NCBI RefSeq assembly: GCF_009647605.1
Contig: NZ_WJIF01000002.1
Span: 248,001 to 312,000, forward strand
Direction: 5' to 3'
Length of the DNA: 64,000 nt
Source of the DNA: Agromyces agglutinans
GTDB lineage: Bacteria > Actinomycetota > Actinomycetes > Actinomycetales > Microbacteriaceae
In this document: positions 8,567-17,429 of the stretch, in pieces
Layout of the letters: each line of letters begins with the position of its first letter
Position numbering within the stretch: the stretch's first letter is position 1
The notes under the pieces: generated by a model
What the model was told of the DNA's origin: nothing
Seen by the model: the letters and a program-made list of their open reading frames with translations, nothing else
Databases searched by the model: none
Program-made: the position numbers and the translations under genes

Positions 8567-10189
8567 TCAGGCGGCGGGCGTCGACCCGTGCCGGCCGGGA
8601 AGCCGCCGGGTGAACGGCAGGGCGACGAGCGCCGCCGCCGTGCACGCCAGCATGCCGGCCTTCACCCCGACGAGTTGGGCGGCCGAATAGCTCTCGACGA
8701 CCTGCGTGGCCTGGTCGGTCGCGAAACCGGCGTCTAGCAACGCGCGTTCGACCTGCGCCGGCGGGAGGTACTCGATGCCGTCCGCCACTCGCACGTGCGC
8801 TTGGTCGGCGACCGCGGCCTCGATCCCGGGGTCTTCGGCGATGAGCCCCAGCACCGAGGTCGCGAGGGCGCCCACCATGAACGAGCCGATGAGGGCGGTG
8901 CCGAGCGAGGAGCCGAGGTTCTGCGCGGTGTACTGCAGGCCGCCGGCCTCACTGCGTGCGGCCGCCGGCACCGACGACTGCACGACGTTGCCCAGCTGCG
9001 ACGCGAGCAGCCCGGTGCCGAGGCCGACGAGCGCCATGCCGATGCCGAAGGGGAGCGTCGCGAGCTCCGGTTCGATCGTCGCGACGATGACGATGCCGGC
9101 GACGGCGATGGTCAGGAGCCCGACGCGCACGATCGCCCGCGCGCCGAACCTGCTGCCGACCCGGGCGCCGATCGTCGCGGCGAGCAGCATCGCGATCGAC
9201 GTGGGCAGCAGCCGCAGTCCGGTCTGGAACGCATCCATCCCCTGCGTGACCTGCAGGTAGATCGGCACGGCGAAGAAGATCCCGAGCAGGATGAGGTTCT
9301 GTGCGAGCAGGCTCGCGAGCCCGGCGCGCAACTCCGGGATGCGCAGGTTCCGGATGTCGAGCAGCGGCACCCGGCCTCGCGCGACGACGCGCCGTTCCCA
9401 AGCGAAGAACCCCCACAGCACGAACAGCCCCGCCGCGATGACGAACGGCGTGAGGGCGAATCCGAACGGCGTGATCGGCGACTGCACGGGCTGCAGCCAC
9501 CCCCAGGTGCCGCTCTGGAGCACTCCGACCACGATCAGGGCGAGGCCGAGCGCGGAGAGCAGGGCGCCGACGAGGTCGAGCCGGAAGCGGGGGCCGGGGG
9601 TGTCGCGGGCGATCCATCCGCTGACCGCGAGCACGACGATCACGAGCACGACCTCGCCCGCGAACACCCATCGCCACGAGTACGCCGTGGTGAGCCATCC
9701 GCCGATGAGGGGTCCGACGGCGATGCCGGCACCCGCGACTCCGCCGAGCAGCCCGTAGGCGCGAGCGCGCGCAGGGCCCTCATAGCTGCCCGCGACGAGC
9801 GCCGCCAGCGCCGGGAGTACGAGCGCGGCCCCGGCGCCCTCGATGAACGACCACCCCACGATGAGCACTTCCACGGTCGGCGCGAACGCCGTCATCAGCG
9901 ATCCGACGGCGTAGATGACGAGGCCGACGCGGAACATCCGCAGCCGGCCGAAGAGATCGCCGATCTTGCCGCCCGTGAGCATCAGCGCCGCCATCACGAG
10001 CGCGTAGAGCGTGATCGCGAGCTGAATGGTCGACACGGTGGTGTCGAACTCCTCGACCAGTTGGCTGATCGACACGCTCATCACCGAACTGTCGAGCACC
10101 ATGATGAACTGCGCGATCGCCAGCGGCAGGACGGCCCGCGATGCGGGTGCCGTCGTGCGGCCGGTCTCCGGGGCGTCGGCGGCCGTCAT
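8567..10189 (-). CDS. MFS multidrug efflux transporter, DHA2 (14-TM) type
   Basis: A 540-aa protein with about 14 hydrophobic segments. It starts IAQFIMVLDSSVMSVSISQL, the DHA2 motif D1 region. Motif A is at about residue 74 (GGKIGDLFGRLRMFRVG), and the motif C-like GGVAGAGIAVGPLIGGWL follows. DHA2 pumps export drugs or antiseptics by proton antiport. Its ATG overlaps the stop of the upstream DUF2252 gene (ATGA), so it is the third gene of a translationally coupled minus-strand operon. The C-terminal periplasmic loop contains EDPGIEAAVADQAHVRVADGIE, as in DHA2 relatives. Confidence 0.88.
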   Translation of the reverse strand: MTAADAPETGRTTAPASRAVLPLAIAQFIMVLDSSVMSVSISQLVEEFDTTVSTIQLAITLYALVMAALMLTGGKIGDLFGRLRMFRVGLVIYAVGSLMTAFAPTVEVLIVGWSFIEGAGAALVLPALAALVAGSYEGPARARAYGLLGGVAGAGIAVGPLIGGWLTTAYSWRWVFAGEVVLVIVVLAVSGWIARDTPGPRFRLDLVGALLSALGLALIVVGVLQSGTWGWLQPVQSPITPFGFALTPFVIAAGLFVLWGFFAWERRVVARGRVPLLDIRNLRIPELRAGLASLLAQNLILLGIFFAVPIYLQVTQGMDAFQTGLRLLPTSIAMLLAATIGARVGSRFGARAIVRVGLLTIAVAGIVIVATIEPELATLPFGIGMALVGLGTGLLASQLGNVVQSSVPAAARSEAGGLQYTAQNLGSSLGTALIGSFMVGALATSVLGLIAEDPGIEAAVADQAHVRVADGIEYLPPAQVERALLDAGFATDQATQVVESYSAAQLVGVKAGMLACTAAALVALPFTRRLPGRHGSTPAA

Positions 10190-11595
10190 GATGCGGATGC
10201 CTCGACGCGACCCGCGGCGATGGCGGCGAGGAGCGCCGCGTGATCGGCGGCGTTGCGGTCGGCGTAGGCCGTCGCGAACGCCGCGAGCGCGGCCGACAGC
10301 GTGCGGCCGGCCCCGATGTAGCCCGTCAGCACCGCGGGATCGCCGCCTCGGGCGTGCGCGCGCGCGAGCACCAGGCCGCAGTAGCGGGCGTACGCCGGCA
10401 TGGTCTCGGGGCCGAGGCGTTCGACGTCGACGCCGCCCTTCCAGTCCCGGAACTGGCGCACGGAGAACTCCCGCTGCCGGCCCTGCGGGTCGGCGCCGCT
10501 CGTCCAGCCGAGCAGCACGTCGCTCAGTGCCTGGAGCGTGCGCTGTCCGCGCACCACCCGCTCGCCCTGATGGGCGTACGCTCCCGCCCGCCCGGCCGGT
10601 TCGAGCACCGAGCGCTCCGCCTCCTTCGCCTGCAGCACGAGGAGGTCGCGCTTCACGTCGCCCTCGAAGAGGAGCACCCAGGCGCGCAGTCCGACGCTTC
10701 CCACGCCGACGACCTTCACGGCGGCGTCGGCCAAGCGGTACCGATCGAGCAGGCGACGCCGTTCCGGAGCGAGCGATTCCCGGTAGCGCCGGCGCACCTC
10801 GTCGAGTCGCTCCTGGGCGTCGCCGGCGGTGATCCGCCCCTGCTCGACCATGCGGTGCACGGGCACCAGCAGCGGCGGGTCGGAGCGGAACCGGAGGCCG
10901 TCGTCGTCGCGGACGGCGAGCTGCCGGGCGGCGCTGCGGCTGTCCCGTCGCAGCATCGCCGCGACGGCGGAGGCCGCACGCCGCGAGACCTTGCGCGGCA
11001 GTTCCTCCTCGAGGTCGGCCAACAGGTCGGCGACGTCGAGGCGTCCGGTGAACAGTTCGATGGCGGGGGTGCGGGAGGCCGTGCGCATCGCGGACGCGTA
11101 CGCGCGGACGAGCTCCTCGAGGACCCGATGCCGGACGTCCTCATCCAGTGCACCGGCACGGCCGGCGATCTCGAAGCTGGTCGCCATCCGCTTGAGATCC
11201 CACTCGAAGGGCCCCGGCGCGGTCTCGTCGAAGTCGTTCAGATCGCCGATGAGCGCCCGCTCGGGCGAGGCGTAGAACCCGACGTTGTCGAGGTGCGCGT
11301 CGCCGCAGAGCTGCGTCGTGGTGCCGGAGTCGGGCAGCTGCCGCAGGTCTTCGGCCATGATCGCGGCGGCGCCGCGGTAGAAGGCGAACGGCGAGCTCGC
11401 CATCCGAGCGTGGCGGATGGCGAGGAGCTCGGGGATCCGGCTGGCACCCTGCCGCTCGAGCACCTCGACGGGGTCGCGCTCCGATGCAGCGACCACGGCG
11501 TGCTCCTGCAGGGCGAGGCGGTCGCGGAAGGCGCGACCGCGTGCCTTCCGCTCCGCACGCGGGAGGCGCACCGTCCGGTCGTCGCGCGGCATCAT
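10186..11595 (-). CDS. DUF2252 family protein
   Basis: A 469-aa soluble protein. Diagnostic are AFYRGAAAIMAEDL, QLCGDAHLDNVGFYASPE, LIGDLNDFDETAPGPFEWD and LLVLQAKEAERSVLE in order. DUF2252 resembles aminoglycoside-phosphotransferase-like kinases (GDxHxxN and an acidic D-x-N-D-F-D), but no substrate is established. The ATG at 11595 overlaps the stop of the upstream DUF998-like gene, and its own stop overlaps the MFS start, so three genes are coupled by 4-base overlaps. The alternative ATG at 11592 differs by one residue. Confidence 0.85.
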   Translation of the reverse strand: MMPRDDRTVRLPRAERKARGRAFRDRLALQEHAVVAASERDPVEVLERQGASRIPELLAIRHARMASSPFAFYRGAAAIMAEDLRQLPDSGTTTQLCGDAHLDNVGFYASPERALIGDLNDFDETAPGPFEWDLKRMATSFEIAGRAGALDEDVRHRVLEELVRAYASAMRTASRTPAIELFTGRLDVADLLADLEEELPRKVSRRAASAVAAMLRRDSRSAARQLAVRDDDGLRFRSDPPLLVPVHRMVEQGRITAGDAQERLDEVRRRYRESLAPERRRLLDRYRLADAAVKVVGVGSVGLRAWVLLFEGDVKRDLLVLQAKEAERSVLEPAGRAGAYAHQGERVVRGQRTLQALSDVLLGWTSGADPQGRQREFSVRQFRDWKGGVDVERLGPETMPAYARYCGLVLARAHARGGDPAVLTGYIGAGRTLSAALAAFATAYADRNAADHAALLAAIAAGRVEASAS

Positions 11596-12728
11596 CGTCC
11601 CCCTGGGTCGGCGACGGCTTCGGTGGGCGCAGCGATCTCGGTGGGTGCAGCGATCTCGGCGGGTGCGGCGATGGCGTCGATGAAGCGGATGAAGACCGTG
11701 ATCCAGCTGAAGATCACGGCGAACGCGACGAGCTCGAAGGCCGTCAGGTTGTAATAGCCGATCGGTGAGAACAGCAGGAACCCGCCGATCAGGACGGCGA
11801 ACGTCGCGAGGCACATGGCGATGAACCGCTTCGGCAGGCCGGCGAGGAAGTACGGCGATCCCAACACCATCACCGCGAACGCGGCGGCCATCCCGGCGGC
11901 GCAGCCGTTGTGCAGCGCGGCGTTCACATCGAGCGGGAACAGGCCGACGCCGGCCAGCATGATGCCGAGCACGACGAACGCGACGGAGAACAGCCGCGGC
12001 GTCCACCGGTGCACGAGGATGCCGCGCTCGACGAGCACGTCGAGGTCGCGATGGAGGTAGAGCGTGAAGGTGGTCGCGAAGAACCCGCCGACGATGAGGG
12101 TGGTGTTGAACATCCATGCCGAGAAATCACCCGAGGTGCCCAGCTGGCTGAAGTGGTACTCCCACCAGTGTTCGTCCTCCACGGCGGCGATGCTCGCCAA
12201 CGTGGACAGCGCGATGAATGCGACGAGCAGGGTCGCCATCCGGCGCGTGGTGATCTCCGACGCCGAGAGGAACACGAGGTAGCCGGTCGCGGCGGCCGCG
12301 GCGCCGACGGTGATCGTTCCGATGATGACGTCCACCTCGAGGCCCTCGAAGCTGCGCTGGAGCACGACGAAGACCGATGCCGTGAAGATCGCCGCGAGGA
12401 ACGCGTGCACGAGGGCGACGGTCGTCGCGTCGAGCACGAACTTCCATGGACGGATGCTCCGGCGCCACTCCTGACCCGGACGGGCTCGCGCCCGCCAATA
12501 GGCGACGTAGGCGACGACGATGCCGACCACGAGCGTGGACAGCGCCGCCACGGCGCCGGCGGACCACCCGCCCCACAGCGGGACCGTGCGATCCGCGATC
12601 GTCACGATGGCGACCAGGCCCGCCCCGACGGCGGCGAGGCTCGCCGCAGTCACGGCCTCGCTCTCCACCCGGAGGCGCGGCGACCTGAGCGCTTGGGCGG
12701 GCTCGCTCGTCGTCGTGCTGGTGTCCAC
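11592..12728 (-). CDS. DUF998-like integral membrane protein (paralogue)
   Basis: A 378-aa protein with a short cytoplasmic N-terminus and about nine or ten hydrophobic segments. It shares with the protein at 2-1129 a LGxxGDFSxxxFNxTLIVGG block and GYYNLTAFELVAFAVIFSWITVF near the end, and the two align over most of their length. The C-terminus carries three repeats of roughly AAPTEI. The GTG start has GGGGGTC upstream. It is the first gene of the operon with DUF2252 and the MFS pump. Function unknown; the DUF998 label is my recognition. Confidence 0.65.
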   Translation of the reverse strand: MDTSTTTSEPAQALRSPRLRVESEAVTAASLAAVGAGLVAIVTIADRTVPLWGGWSAGAVAALSTLVVGIVVAYVAYWRARARPGQEWRRSIRPWKFVLDATTVALVHAFLAAIFTASVFVVLQRSFEGLEVDVIIGTITVGAAAAATGYLVFLSASEITTRRMATLLVAFIALSTLASIAAVEDEHWWEYHFSQLGTSGDFSAWMFNTTLIVGGFFATTFTLYLHRDLDVLVERGILVHRWTPRLFSVAFVVLGIMLAGVGLFPLDVNAALHNGCAAGMAAAFAVMVLGSPYFLAGLPKRFIAMCLATFAVLIGGFLLFSPIGYYNLTAFELVAFAVIFSWITVFIRFIDAIAAPAEIAAPTEIAAPTEAVADPGGR

Positions 12729-12838
12729 GCCGACCCCCGTCCTCGCGCCGAAGCGATCGCGTCACGACCCGCCTGCATGATACGGCGGGCCGACGGGCGC
12801 CGGTAGGCCCAGAACGGGCGCCCTGCGGTCAGGAGAGG

Positions 12839-12883
12839 TCGCACCCCTCCGCCCCGGCGGACGTTCGGGACGGAGGGGTGCGA
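12839..12883 (-). terminator. Hairpin terminator downstream of pectate lyase
   Basis: Perfect 13-bp arms at 12839-12851 and 12871-12883 enclose a 19-nt loop, 20 bases after the pectate lyase stop. The stem is GC-rich and no T-tract follows. Confidence 0.6.
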
Positions 12884-12902
12884 GTCGGGCGGATTCGGGT
12901 TC

Positions 12903-14468
12903 CTAGCCTGCGTACGTCTCGAACTCGGCGACCCGCGGGGTGCCGGTCGAGCTCGTGATCTCGAAGTCGATCTTGTCCAGCGTCGTCGCCGGGAACGTGA
13001 TGGTGCCCGCACCGGTGCCGGTCTTCAGCACCGCACCGGTGTCGTGGTTCACGACCCGCCACGCGCCGATGTTGCCGACCGCGCCGGCGGCCTCGCGGAT
13101 GACGATCGAGGACACCGTCTTCGCGGCATCCCACTTGACGGAGATGCGACCCGTCGACGATGACGGCGACCAGTACGTGCTCATCGACCCGTCGATGGCG
13201 CTGCCGTAGCTCGTGCCGCTCGCCTTGCCCGAGCCGTCGGCGCTGGCGCCGAGGCTCAGGTTGGTGCCCGTCGGAGGCGTGGTGGGCGGCGTGGTCGGAG
13301 GAGTCGTGGGCGGGGTGGTCGGGGGCGTGGTGGGCGGGGTCGTGGGTTCGGGGTTCTGCGGCGTGCACGAGCCGTCGGAGACCTTCAGCCCGCGGTTCGC
13401 TCCCGCGGTGGCCGCGACGATCGCCGGCACGCAGGACGCGCCGTCGAGGGTGAACGAGTAGGGGATCGACACGGTCGTGGTCGACACCGGGTTCGGCCCC
13501 GCCGGCTGGTTGTCGCCGCTGCGCGCCGACCAGGTGACGTTGTCGAAGATGTTGCCGTTGACCTGCCAGTACCCGGCGGCATCCGTGTAGAAGGTGCCCA
13601 GCACGTCCTTCGAGTCCTCGAAGTAGTTGTGGTCGACCTTCGCCTTGGCGCCGGCGCGCGAGTTGATGCCGGACTCGTTCAGGCTCACGTAGTGGTTGTT
13701 GTAGATGTGTGCGATGCCGCCGCGGAGCAGGGGCGCGCGCGAGTCGATGTTCTCGTAGCGGTTGTGGTGGAACGTCACGAACCCGTTCGACAGGTCGCTC
13801 TCGCTCGAGCCGATGAGCCCGCCGCGCCCGGAGTTCTTGAGCACGCTGTACGAGAGGGTCACGTACTTCGTGTCGGCCTTCATGTCGAAGAGGCCGTCGT
13901 AGCCCTCCGACTCGCCGCCCGAGGCCTCGAGCGTCGCGTGATCGACCCACACATTGCGCACGCCGCTCTCCATGCCGATCGCGTCGCCGCCGTTCGAGGT
14001 CGGCGAGCCCGACTTCTTGACGTTCCGCACGTGCACGTTCTGGATGATGATGTTCTCGGATCCGCGGATGTGGATGCCGATCTGGTCGAACAGGGCTCCG
14101 GCGCCGACGCCGACGATCGACACGTTCGAGATGTCCTTGAGCTCGATCACCCCGTCCGCGGTGCTGCAGCCCGGTCCCGACACCTTCGCGGTGTTGCCGT
14201 GGTTGATGGTGCCCTCGACCTGGATGGTGATCGGGGTCGAGGTGCTCGCGCGGTTGCAGAGCGCCGCGTGGATCTGGGTGCCGGTGGTCGCGCGGACGGT
14301 CTGGCCGCCCGCGCCGCCGGTCGTGCCGCCGTTCTGCGTCGCGAAGCCGGTGGCGCTGCCGGTGGCCGCGTTCGCGGCGGGCAGCGCGAATCCCATCACC
14401 CCCAGCGCGGCGACGAGGGCGCCCGCTGATGCGGTCGCGATGGTACGGCGGACGTGGGTGCGTGTCAT
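12903..14468 (-). CDS. Secreted pectate lyase (PL1-like) with discoidin-type C-terminal domain
   Basis: A 521-aa precursor. A signal peptide (about residues 1-35, ending PAANA) leads into a PL1-type parallel beta-helix: NVWVDHATLEA, YDGLFDMKADTKYVTLSYSVL, LIGSSESD, then HHNRYENIDSRAPLLRGG and AHIYNN, the usual catalytic arginine/substrate region. A PTTP repeat linker (about 372-400) joins a roughly 120-aa F5/8-type-C-like domain (NLSLGASADG, STYWSPSSS, ISVKWDAAKTVSSIVIRE) that probably binds carbohydrate. It would cleave plant pectate outside the cell by beta-elimination. The ATG at 14468 has GAAGGAACG upstream. A LacI-type operator lies at its promoter. Confidence 0.88.
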   Translation of the reverse strand: MTRTHVRRTIATASAGALVAALGVMGFALPAANAATGSATGFATQNGGTTGGAGGQTVRATTGTQIHAALCNRASTSTPITIQVEGTINHGNTAKVSGPGCSTADGVIELKDISNVSIVGVGAGALFDQIGIHIRGSENIIIQNVHVRNVKKSGSPTSNGGDAIGMESGVRNVWVDHATLEASGGESEGYDGLFDMKADTKYVTLSYSVLKNSGRGGLIGSSESDLSNGFVTFHHNRYENIDSRAPLLRGGIAHIYNNHYVSLNESGINSRAGAKAKVDHNYFEDSKDVLGTFYTDAAGYWQVNGNIFDNVTWSARSGDNQPAGPNPVSTTTVSIPYSFTLDGASCVPAIVAATAGANRGLKVSDGSCTPQNPEPTTPPTTPPTTPPTTPPTTPPTTPPTGTNLSLGASADGSGKASGTSYGSAIDGSMSTYWSPSSSTGRISVKWDAAKTVSSIVIREAAGAVGNIGAWRVVNHDTGAVLKTGTGAGTITFPATTLDKIDFEITSSTGTPRVAEFETYAG

Positions 14469-14583
14469 GCTTTCGTTCCTTCTCATCGTTGAGTGGAGCA
14501 CTCGTCCAGCGAGTCCGGGCAGACGTGGGTGCATGCCCGAGACGGGTCGCCGAACGACCTGGGCTTCCCGGCGTCCGCTCCGA

Positions 14584-14595
14584 GAAAGCGTTTTC
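14584..14595 (-). promoter_or_regulatory. LacI-family operator over the pectate lyase start site
   Basis: GAAAACGCTTTC (minus strand) is a near-perfect palindrome centred on CG, the hallmark of LacI/GalR-family operators. It begins about six bases after the -10 hexamer, so a bound repressor would block initiation. Which regulator binds is unknown; the partial LacI gene at 63449 has a different operator next to it. Confidence 0.6.
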
Positions 14596-14601
14596 CTGAG
14601 C

Positions 14602-14631
14602 ATCATAGGGTCACGGGATGCCGCGACTCAA
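14602..14631 (-). promoter_or_regulatory. Sigma-70-like promoter of the pectate lyase gene
   Basis: On the minus strand TTGAGT (14631-14626) is followed after 18 bp by TATGAT (14607-14602), one of the best promoter matches in the window. The start site would fall near 14595-14597, about 127 nt before the ATG, at the edge of the LacI-type operator. Confidence 0.65.
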
Positions 14632-14694
14632 GCCCCGGTCGGAAACGATGGCGAGCCGCCGCAATCGGCTCTGGTGCCGCCGATCCCCGGCGGC

Positions 14695-14700
14695 TAGGGT
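14695..14700 (+). promoter_or_regulatory. Putative -10 (TAGGGT) of the polyketide operon
   Basis: TAGGGT fits the TAnnnT hexamer seen upstream of many genes here. Transcription would start near 14707, leaving a short leader containing GAGAGGGGGAA before the ATG at 14724. No convincing -35. Confidence 0.4.
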
Positions 14701-14723
14701 CGAACCGGGGAGAGGGGGAATCC

Positions 14724-15152
14724 ATGGCGGACTTCGAATACGGGCCGGTCGAGCTCTATCTGGTGGGCTTCGAGGGGGACCGGATCGATCCGGGCACTAT
14801 CGAGGCGCTCGCCGAGTTGGTCGACGCCGGCGACATCCGGTTGATCGACCTGCTGATCGTCTCGCGGGCCGAGAACGGCGATCTCGAAGTGACCGAGGTC
14901 GAAGACCTCGGCGATGAGATCGACGTGACCGAGCTCTCGCTCGAGGCGAGCGGCATCGTCGGCGAGGAAGACCTGGCCGAGTTCGCGGAGTCGATTCCCC
15001 CGGGAACCTCGGCGGCGGTGCTCGCGGTCGAGTTGGTGTGGGCGAAGAAGCTCGCATCTCGGTTCAACCAGTCGGGCGGCGTCGTGCTGCAGACCGAGCG
15101 CATTCCCGCGCCGGTCGTCAACGCGGTGCTGGCCGAAGCGGAAGGGGAGTAG
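14724..15152 (+). CDS. DUF6325 family protein
   Basis: A 142-aa acidic soluble protein beginning MADFEYGPVELYLVGFEG, with IRLIDLLIVSRAENGD in the middle and PPGTSAAVLAVELVWAKKLA near the C-terminus. This matches the DUF6325 pattern, usually found beside a SHOCT protein as here. Function unknown; the domain resembles DUF1269-type membrane-stress proteins in style. The ATG at 14724 has GAGAGGGGGA upstream. Two bases separate its stop from the SHOCT gene. Confidence 0.8.
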   Translation: MADFEYGPVELYLVGFEGDRIDPGTIEALAELVDAGDIRLIDLLIVSRAENGDLEVTEVEDLGDEIDVTELSLEASGIVGEEDLAEFAESIPPGTSAAVLAVELVWAKKLASRFNQSGGVVLQTERIPAPVVNAVLAEAEGE

Positions 15153-15154
15153 GC

Positions 15155-15529
15155 ATGCCGGGATTCAGGAGAGTCGGGCGTCCGGGGCTCATCGGCATGG
15201 CCGCGCGGACCGCAGTCGTCGCCGGCACGGCCACGGCCGTCTCTGGCAACGTCGCGCGACGCCAGCAGGGTCGGGCCGAACAGCAGCAGGAGGCCCAGGC
15301 CTACGAGCAGCAGCAGGCCGCGGCCCAGCAGCAGGCGTACGCCCAGCAGCAGGCGGCGGCCCAGCAGCAGGCGTACGCCCAGCAGCAGGCGGCGGCCCAG
15401 GCCGCGCCGGCCCCAGCGGCGGGCGGCACCGATGTCGTGGCCGAACTCCAGAAGCTCGGCGACCTGAAGGCGCAGGGCCTGCTCAGCGACGAGGAGTTCG
15501 CGGCGGCCAAGGCGAAGCTGCTCGGCTGA
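15155..15529 (+). CDS. SHOCT domain protein with Gln/Ala-rich repeats
   Basis: A 124-aa protein. A basic/hydrophobic N-terminus (GLIGMAARTAVVAGTATAVSG) is followed by a low-complexity stretch of Q, A and Y (about residues 43-90), then a SHOCT helix pair (VVAELQKLGDLKAQGLLSDEEFAAAKAKLLG). It is the usual partner of DUF6325. The stop is one base before the polyketide synthase start, so these two small genes are the leader genes of that operon. The repeat is encoded by a 36-bp tandem repeat. Confidence 0.85.
   Translation: MPGFRRVGRPGLIGMAARTAVVAGTATAVSGNVARRQQGRAEQQQEAQAYEQQQAAAQQQAYAQQQAAAQQQAYAQQQAAAQAAPAPAAGGTDVVAELQKLGDLKAQGLLSDEEFAAAKAKLLG
15325..15402 (+). repeat. 36-bp in-frame tandem repeat encoding QQQAYAQQQAAA
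   Basis: About two full copies of a 36-bp unit rich in cagcag and gcgtac lie in frame within the SHOCT gene. Copy number may vary between strains without breaking the frame. Confidence 0.6.
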
Positions 15530-15530
15530 C

Positions 15531-16679
15531 GTGACGATCGCACTGCGCGGACTCTCGACGGCGGTGCCGCCGACCGTGCTCGTGCAGCACGAGGCACGCG
15601 ACGTGTTCGCCGGGCAGCCGGGCCTCACCCGGCTCGCCCAGCGGCTCGTCACCACGGCGTTCAGCGTCTCGGGCATCGAGACCCGCCGCACGGTCGTCGA
15701 CGAGCTCACGACCGCGCCGCGTGCCGACGCCGGTGACCCGGTCTTCTACGACCAGGCCAGCGGCGAGCTGCTCATGCCCGGCACGAAGGTGCGCAACGAG
15801 CGGTACGCCGAGCATGCCGCGGCGCTCTACCTCGAGGCGGGGGGAGCCGCGCTCGACGCGACGCCCGGCATCGAGGCATCCGATGTCACGCACGTCATCA
15901 CGGTCAGCTGCACCGGCTTCTACGCGCCGGGGCCCGACTTCCAGCTGGCACGCGACCTCGGCCTGCCGGCCGGGGTGCAGCGCTACCACCTCGGATTCAT
16001 GGGCTGTTACGCGTCGCTGCCCGCGCTGCGTCTCGCGCGCCAGCTCTGCGAAGCGGATGCCTCGGCCGTCGTGCTCGTGGTGAGCGTCGAGCTGTGCACG
16101 CTGCACCTGCGCACGTCGAACGACCCCGACACGATCGTCGCGACGTCGCTGTTCGCCGACGGCGCGGGCGCCGGCATCGTCACCGCGCGGCCACTCGAAC
16201 CGGGTGAGCGGGCGTTCGACCTCGACCGCTTCTCGACGCGCATCACGCCGAACGGCGAGGGCGACATGGCGTGGCGCATCGGCGACCACGGGTTCGAGAT
16301 GGTGCTCTCGAACGCCGTGCCGTCGATCATCGGGGAGCACATCACGGGTGCGCTCGAGCCGCTGTTCGAGGGCGAACCGACCCTGGCCGAAGCGCTGGCG
16401 AACGACGCCGCGGGTGACGCGATCGAGCACTGGGCGATCCACCCGGGCGGGCGGAGCATCCTCGACAAGGTCGAGGCCCGCCTCGGGCTCGGCGAGACCC
16501 AGCTCGACCCCGCGCGCGAGACGCTGCGCGAGTTCGGCAACATGTCGAGCGCGACGGTGCTGTTCGTGCTGCGCCGCATCCTCGACGACCCCGCTGCGGC
16601 CGACGGCGACCTCGTCGCGGCGATGGCGTTCGGGCCGGGCCTGACCGTCGAGACGGCGCTGCTCACCGTCCGGGGCTGA
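15531..16679 (+). CDS. Type III polyketide synthase
   Basis: A 382-aa chalcone/stilbene-synthase-type enzyme. The catalytic triad is visible: Cys159 in LGFMGCYASLPALRLA, His304 in HWAIHPGGRS and Asn337 in FGNMSSATVLF; the length is typical. Such enzymes condense a starter acyl-CoA with malonyl-CoA to resorcinols or pyrones. The operon with a methyltransferase and a flavin monooxygenase parallels srsABC of Streptomyces griseus (phenolic lipids), so long-chain alkylresorcinol synthesis is the best guess, but starter and ring chemistry cannot be read here. GTG start one base after the SHOCT stop. Confidence 0.92.
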   Translation: MTIALRGLSTAVPPTVLVQHEARDVFAGQPGLTRLAQRLVTTAFSVSGIETRRTVVDELTTAPRADAGDPVFYDQASGELLMPGTKVRNERYAEHAAALYLEAGGAALDATPGIEASDVTHVITVSCTGFYAPGPDFQLARDLGLPAGVQRYHLGFMGCYASLPALRLARQLCEADASAVVLVVSVELCTLHLRTSNDPDTIVATSLFADGAGAGIVTARPLEPGERAFDLDRFSTRITPNGEGDMAWRIGDHGFEMVLSNAVPSIIGEHITGALEPLFEGEPTLAEALANDAAGDAIEHWAIHPGGRSILDKVEARLGLGETQLDPARETLREFGNMSSATVLFVLRRILDDPAAADGDLVAAMAFGPGLTVETALLTVRG

Positions 16680-16682
16680 CCG

Positions 16683-17429
16683 GTGTCGATCGTCGGCGAT
16701 CTGCGCTCGCTCGCGGCGCGCGACGGCGACGCCCGTGAGCTCATGGACGACCCCGATGCAGACCCCGAGGCCATCGCGCGCACGTACGCGCGGTTCGAGC
16801 TCGTGAACGCGATCGTCTCAGGCCATCGCGAGACCTACGAGCGGTGGGTGCGGCCGAGGCTCTCGCCCGTGTGGCGCACGCGCGTCCTCGATGTCGGCAC
16901 GGGCGCGGCCGACCTGCCGAGGCGCCTGCTGCGCTGGGCCGCCGCCGAGGATCTGCGGCTCGAGGTCGTCGGCATCGATCCCGACTCCCGGGCGATCGAT
17001 GCCGCGCGCGCACAGCAGGAGCGCGACCCGGTGCCGGGCCTCGAGCTGCGTCGGGTCGCGACGTCGGTGCTGGCCGACGCCGGCGAGCGGTTCGGCGTGG
17101 TGCTCTCCAACCACGTGCTGCACCACCTCGACGGGCGTGAGTTCGGGCGGCTGCTCGCCGACTCCGAGCGGCTCGTGGCGCCCGGCGGCGTGGCCGTGCA
17201 CGGCGACATCGCGCGGACCCGGTGGGGCTACGCCGGGTTCGCCGCGGGTACGTGGCCGTTCGAGTGGTCGCTCCTGCGCGGCACGTACATCCGGCCCGAC
17301 GGGCTCACCTCCATCCGTCGCAGCTTCACGGCGCGCGAACTCGCCGTCCTGCTGCCCCGGGGGTGGCGGGTGCGCCGCGCGTTCCCGTCGCGTCTCGAGG
17401 TCGTGTGGAGGCCGGAGCCGCGCCCGTGA
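16683..17429 (+). CDS. Class I SAM-dependent methyltransferase (polyketide tailoring)
   Basis: A 248-aa protein with motif I VLDVGTGAADLPRRLL (about residues 68-83), motif II near VVGIDPDSRAIDAA and post-I LSNHVLHHLDGREF. Position between the type III PKS and the flavin monooxygenase, with gaps of +3 and -4 bases, suggests it methylates the polyketide. In S. griseus the corresponding SrsB step is O-methylation of an alkylresorcinol, but I do not claim orthology. GTG start. Confidence 0.85.
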   Translation: MSIVGDLRSLAARDGDARELMDDPDADPEAIARTYARFELVNAIVSGHRETYERWVRPRLSPVWRTRVLDVGTGAADLPRRLLRWAAAEDLRLEVVGIDPDSRAIDAARAQQERDPVPGLELRRVATSVLADAGERFGVVLSNHVLHHLDGREFGRLLADSERLVAPGGVAVHGDIARTRWGYAGFAAGTWPFEWSLLRGTYIRPDGLTSIRRSFTARELAVLLPRGWRVRRAFPSRLEVVWRPEPRP

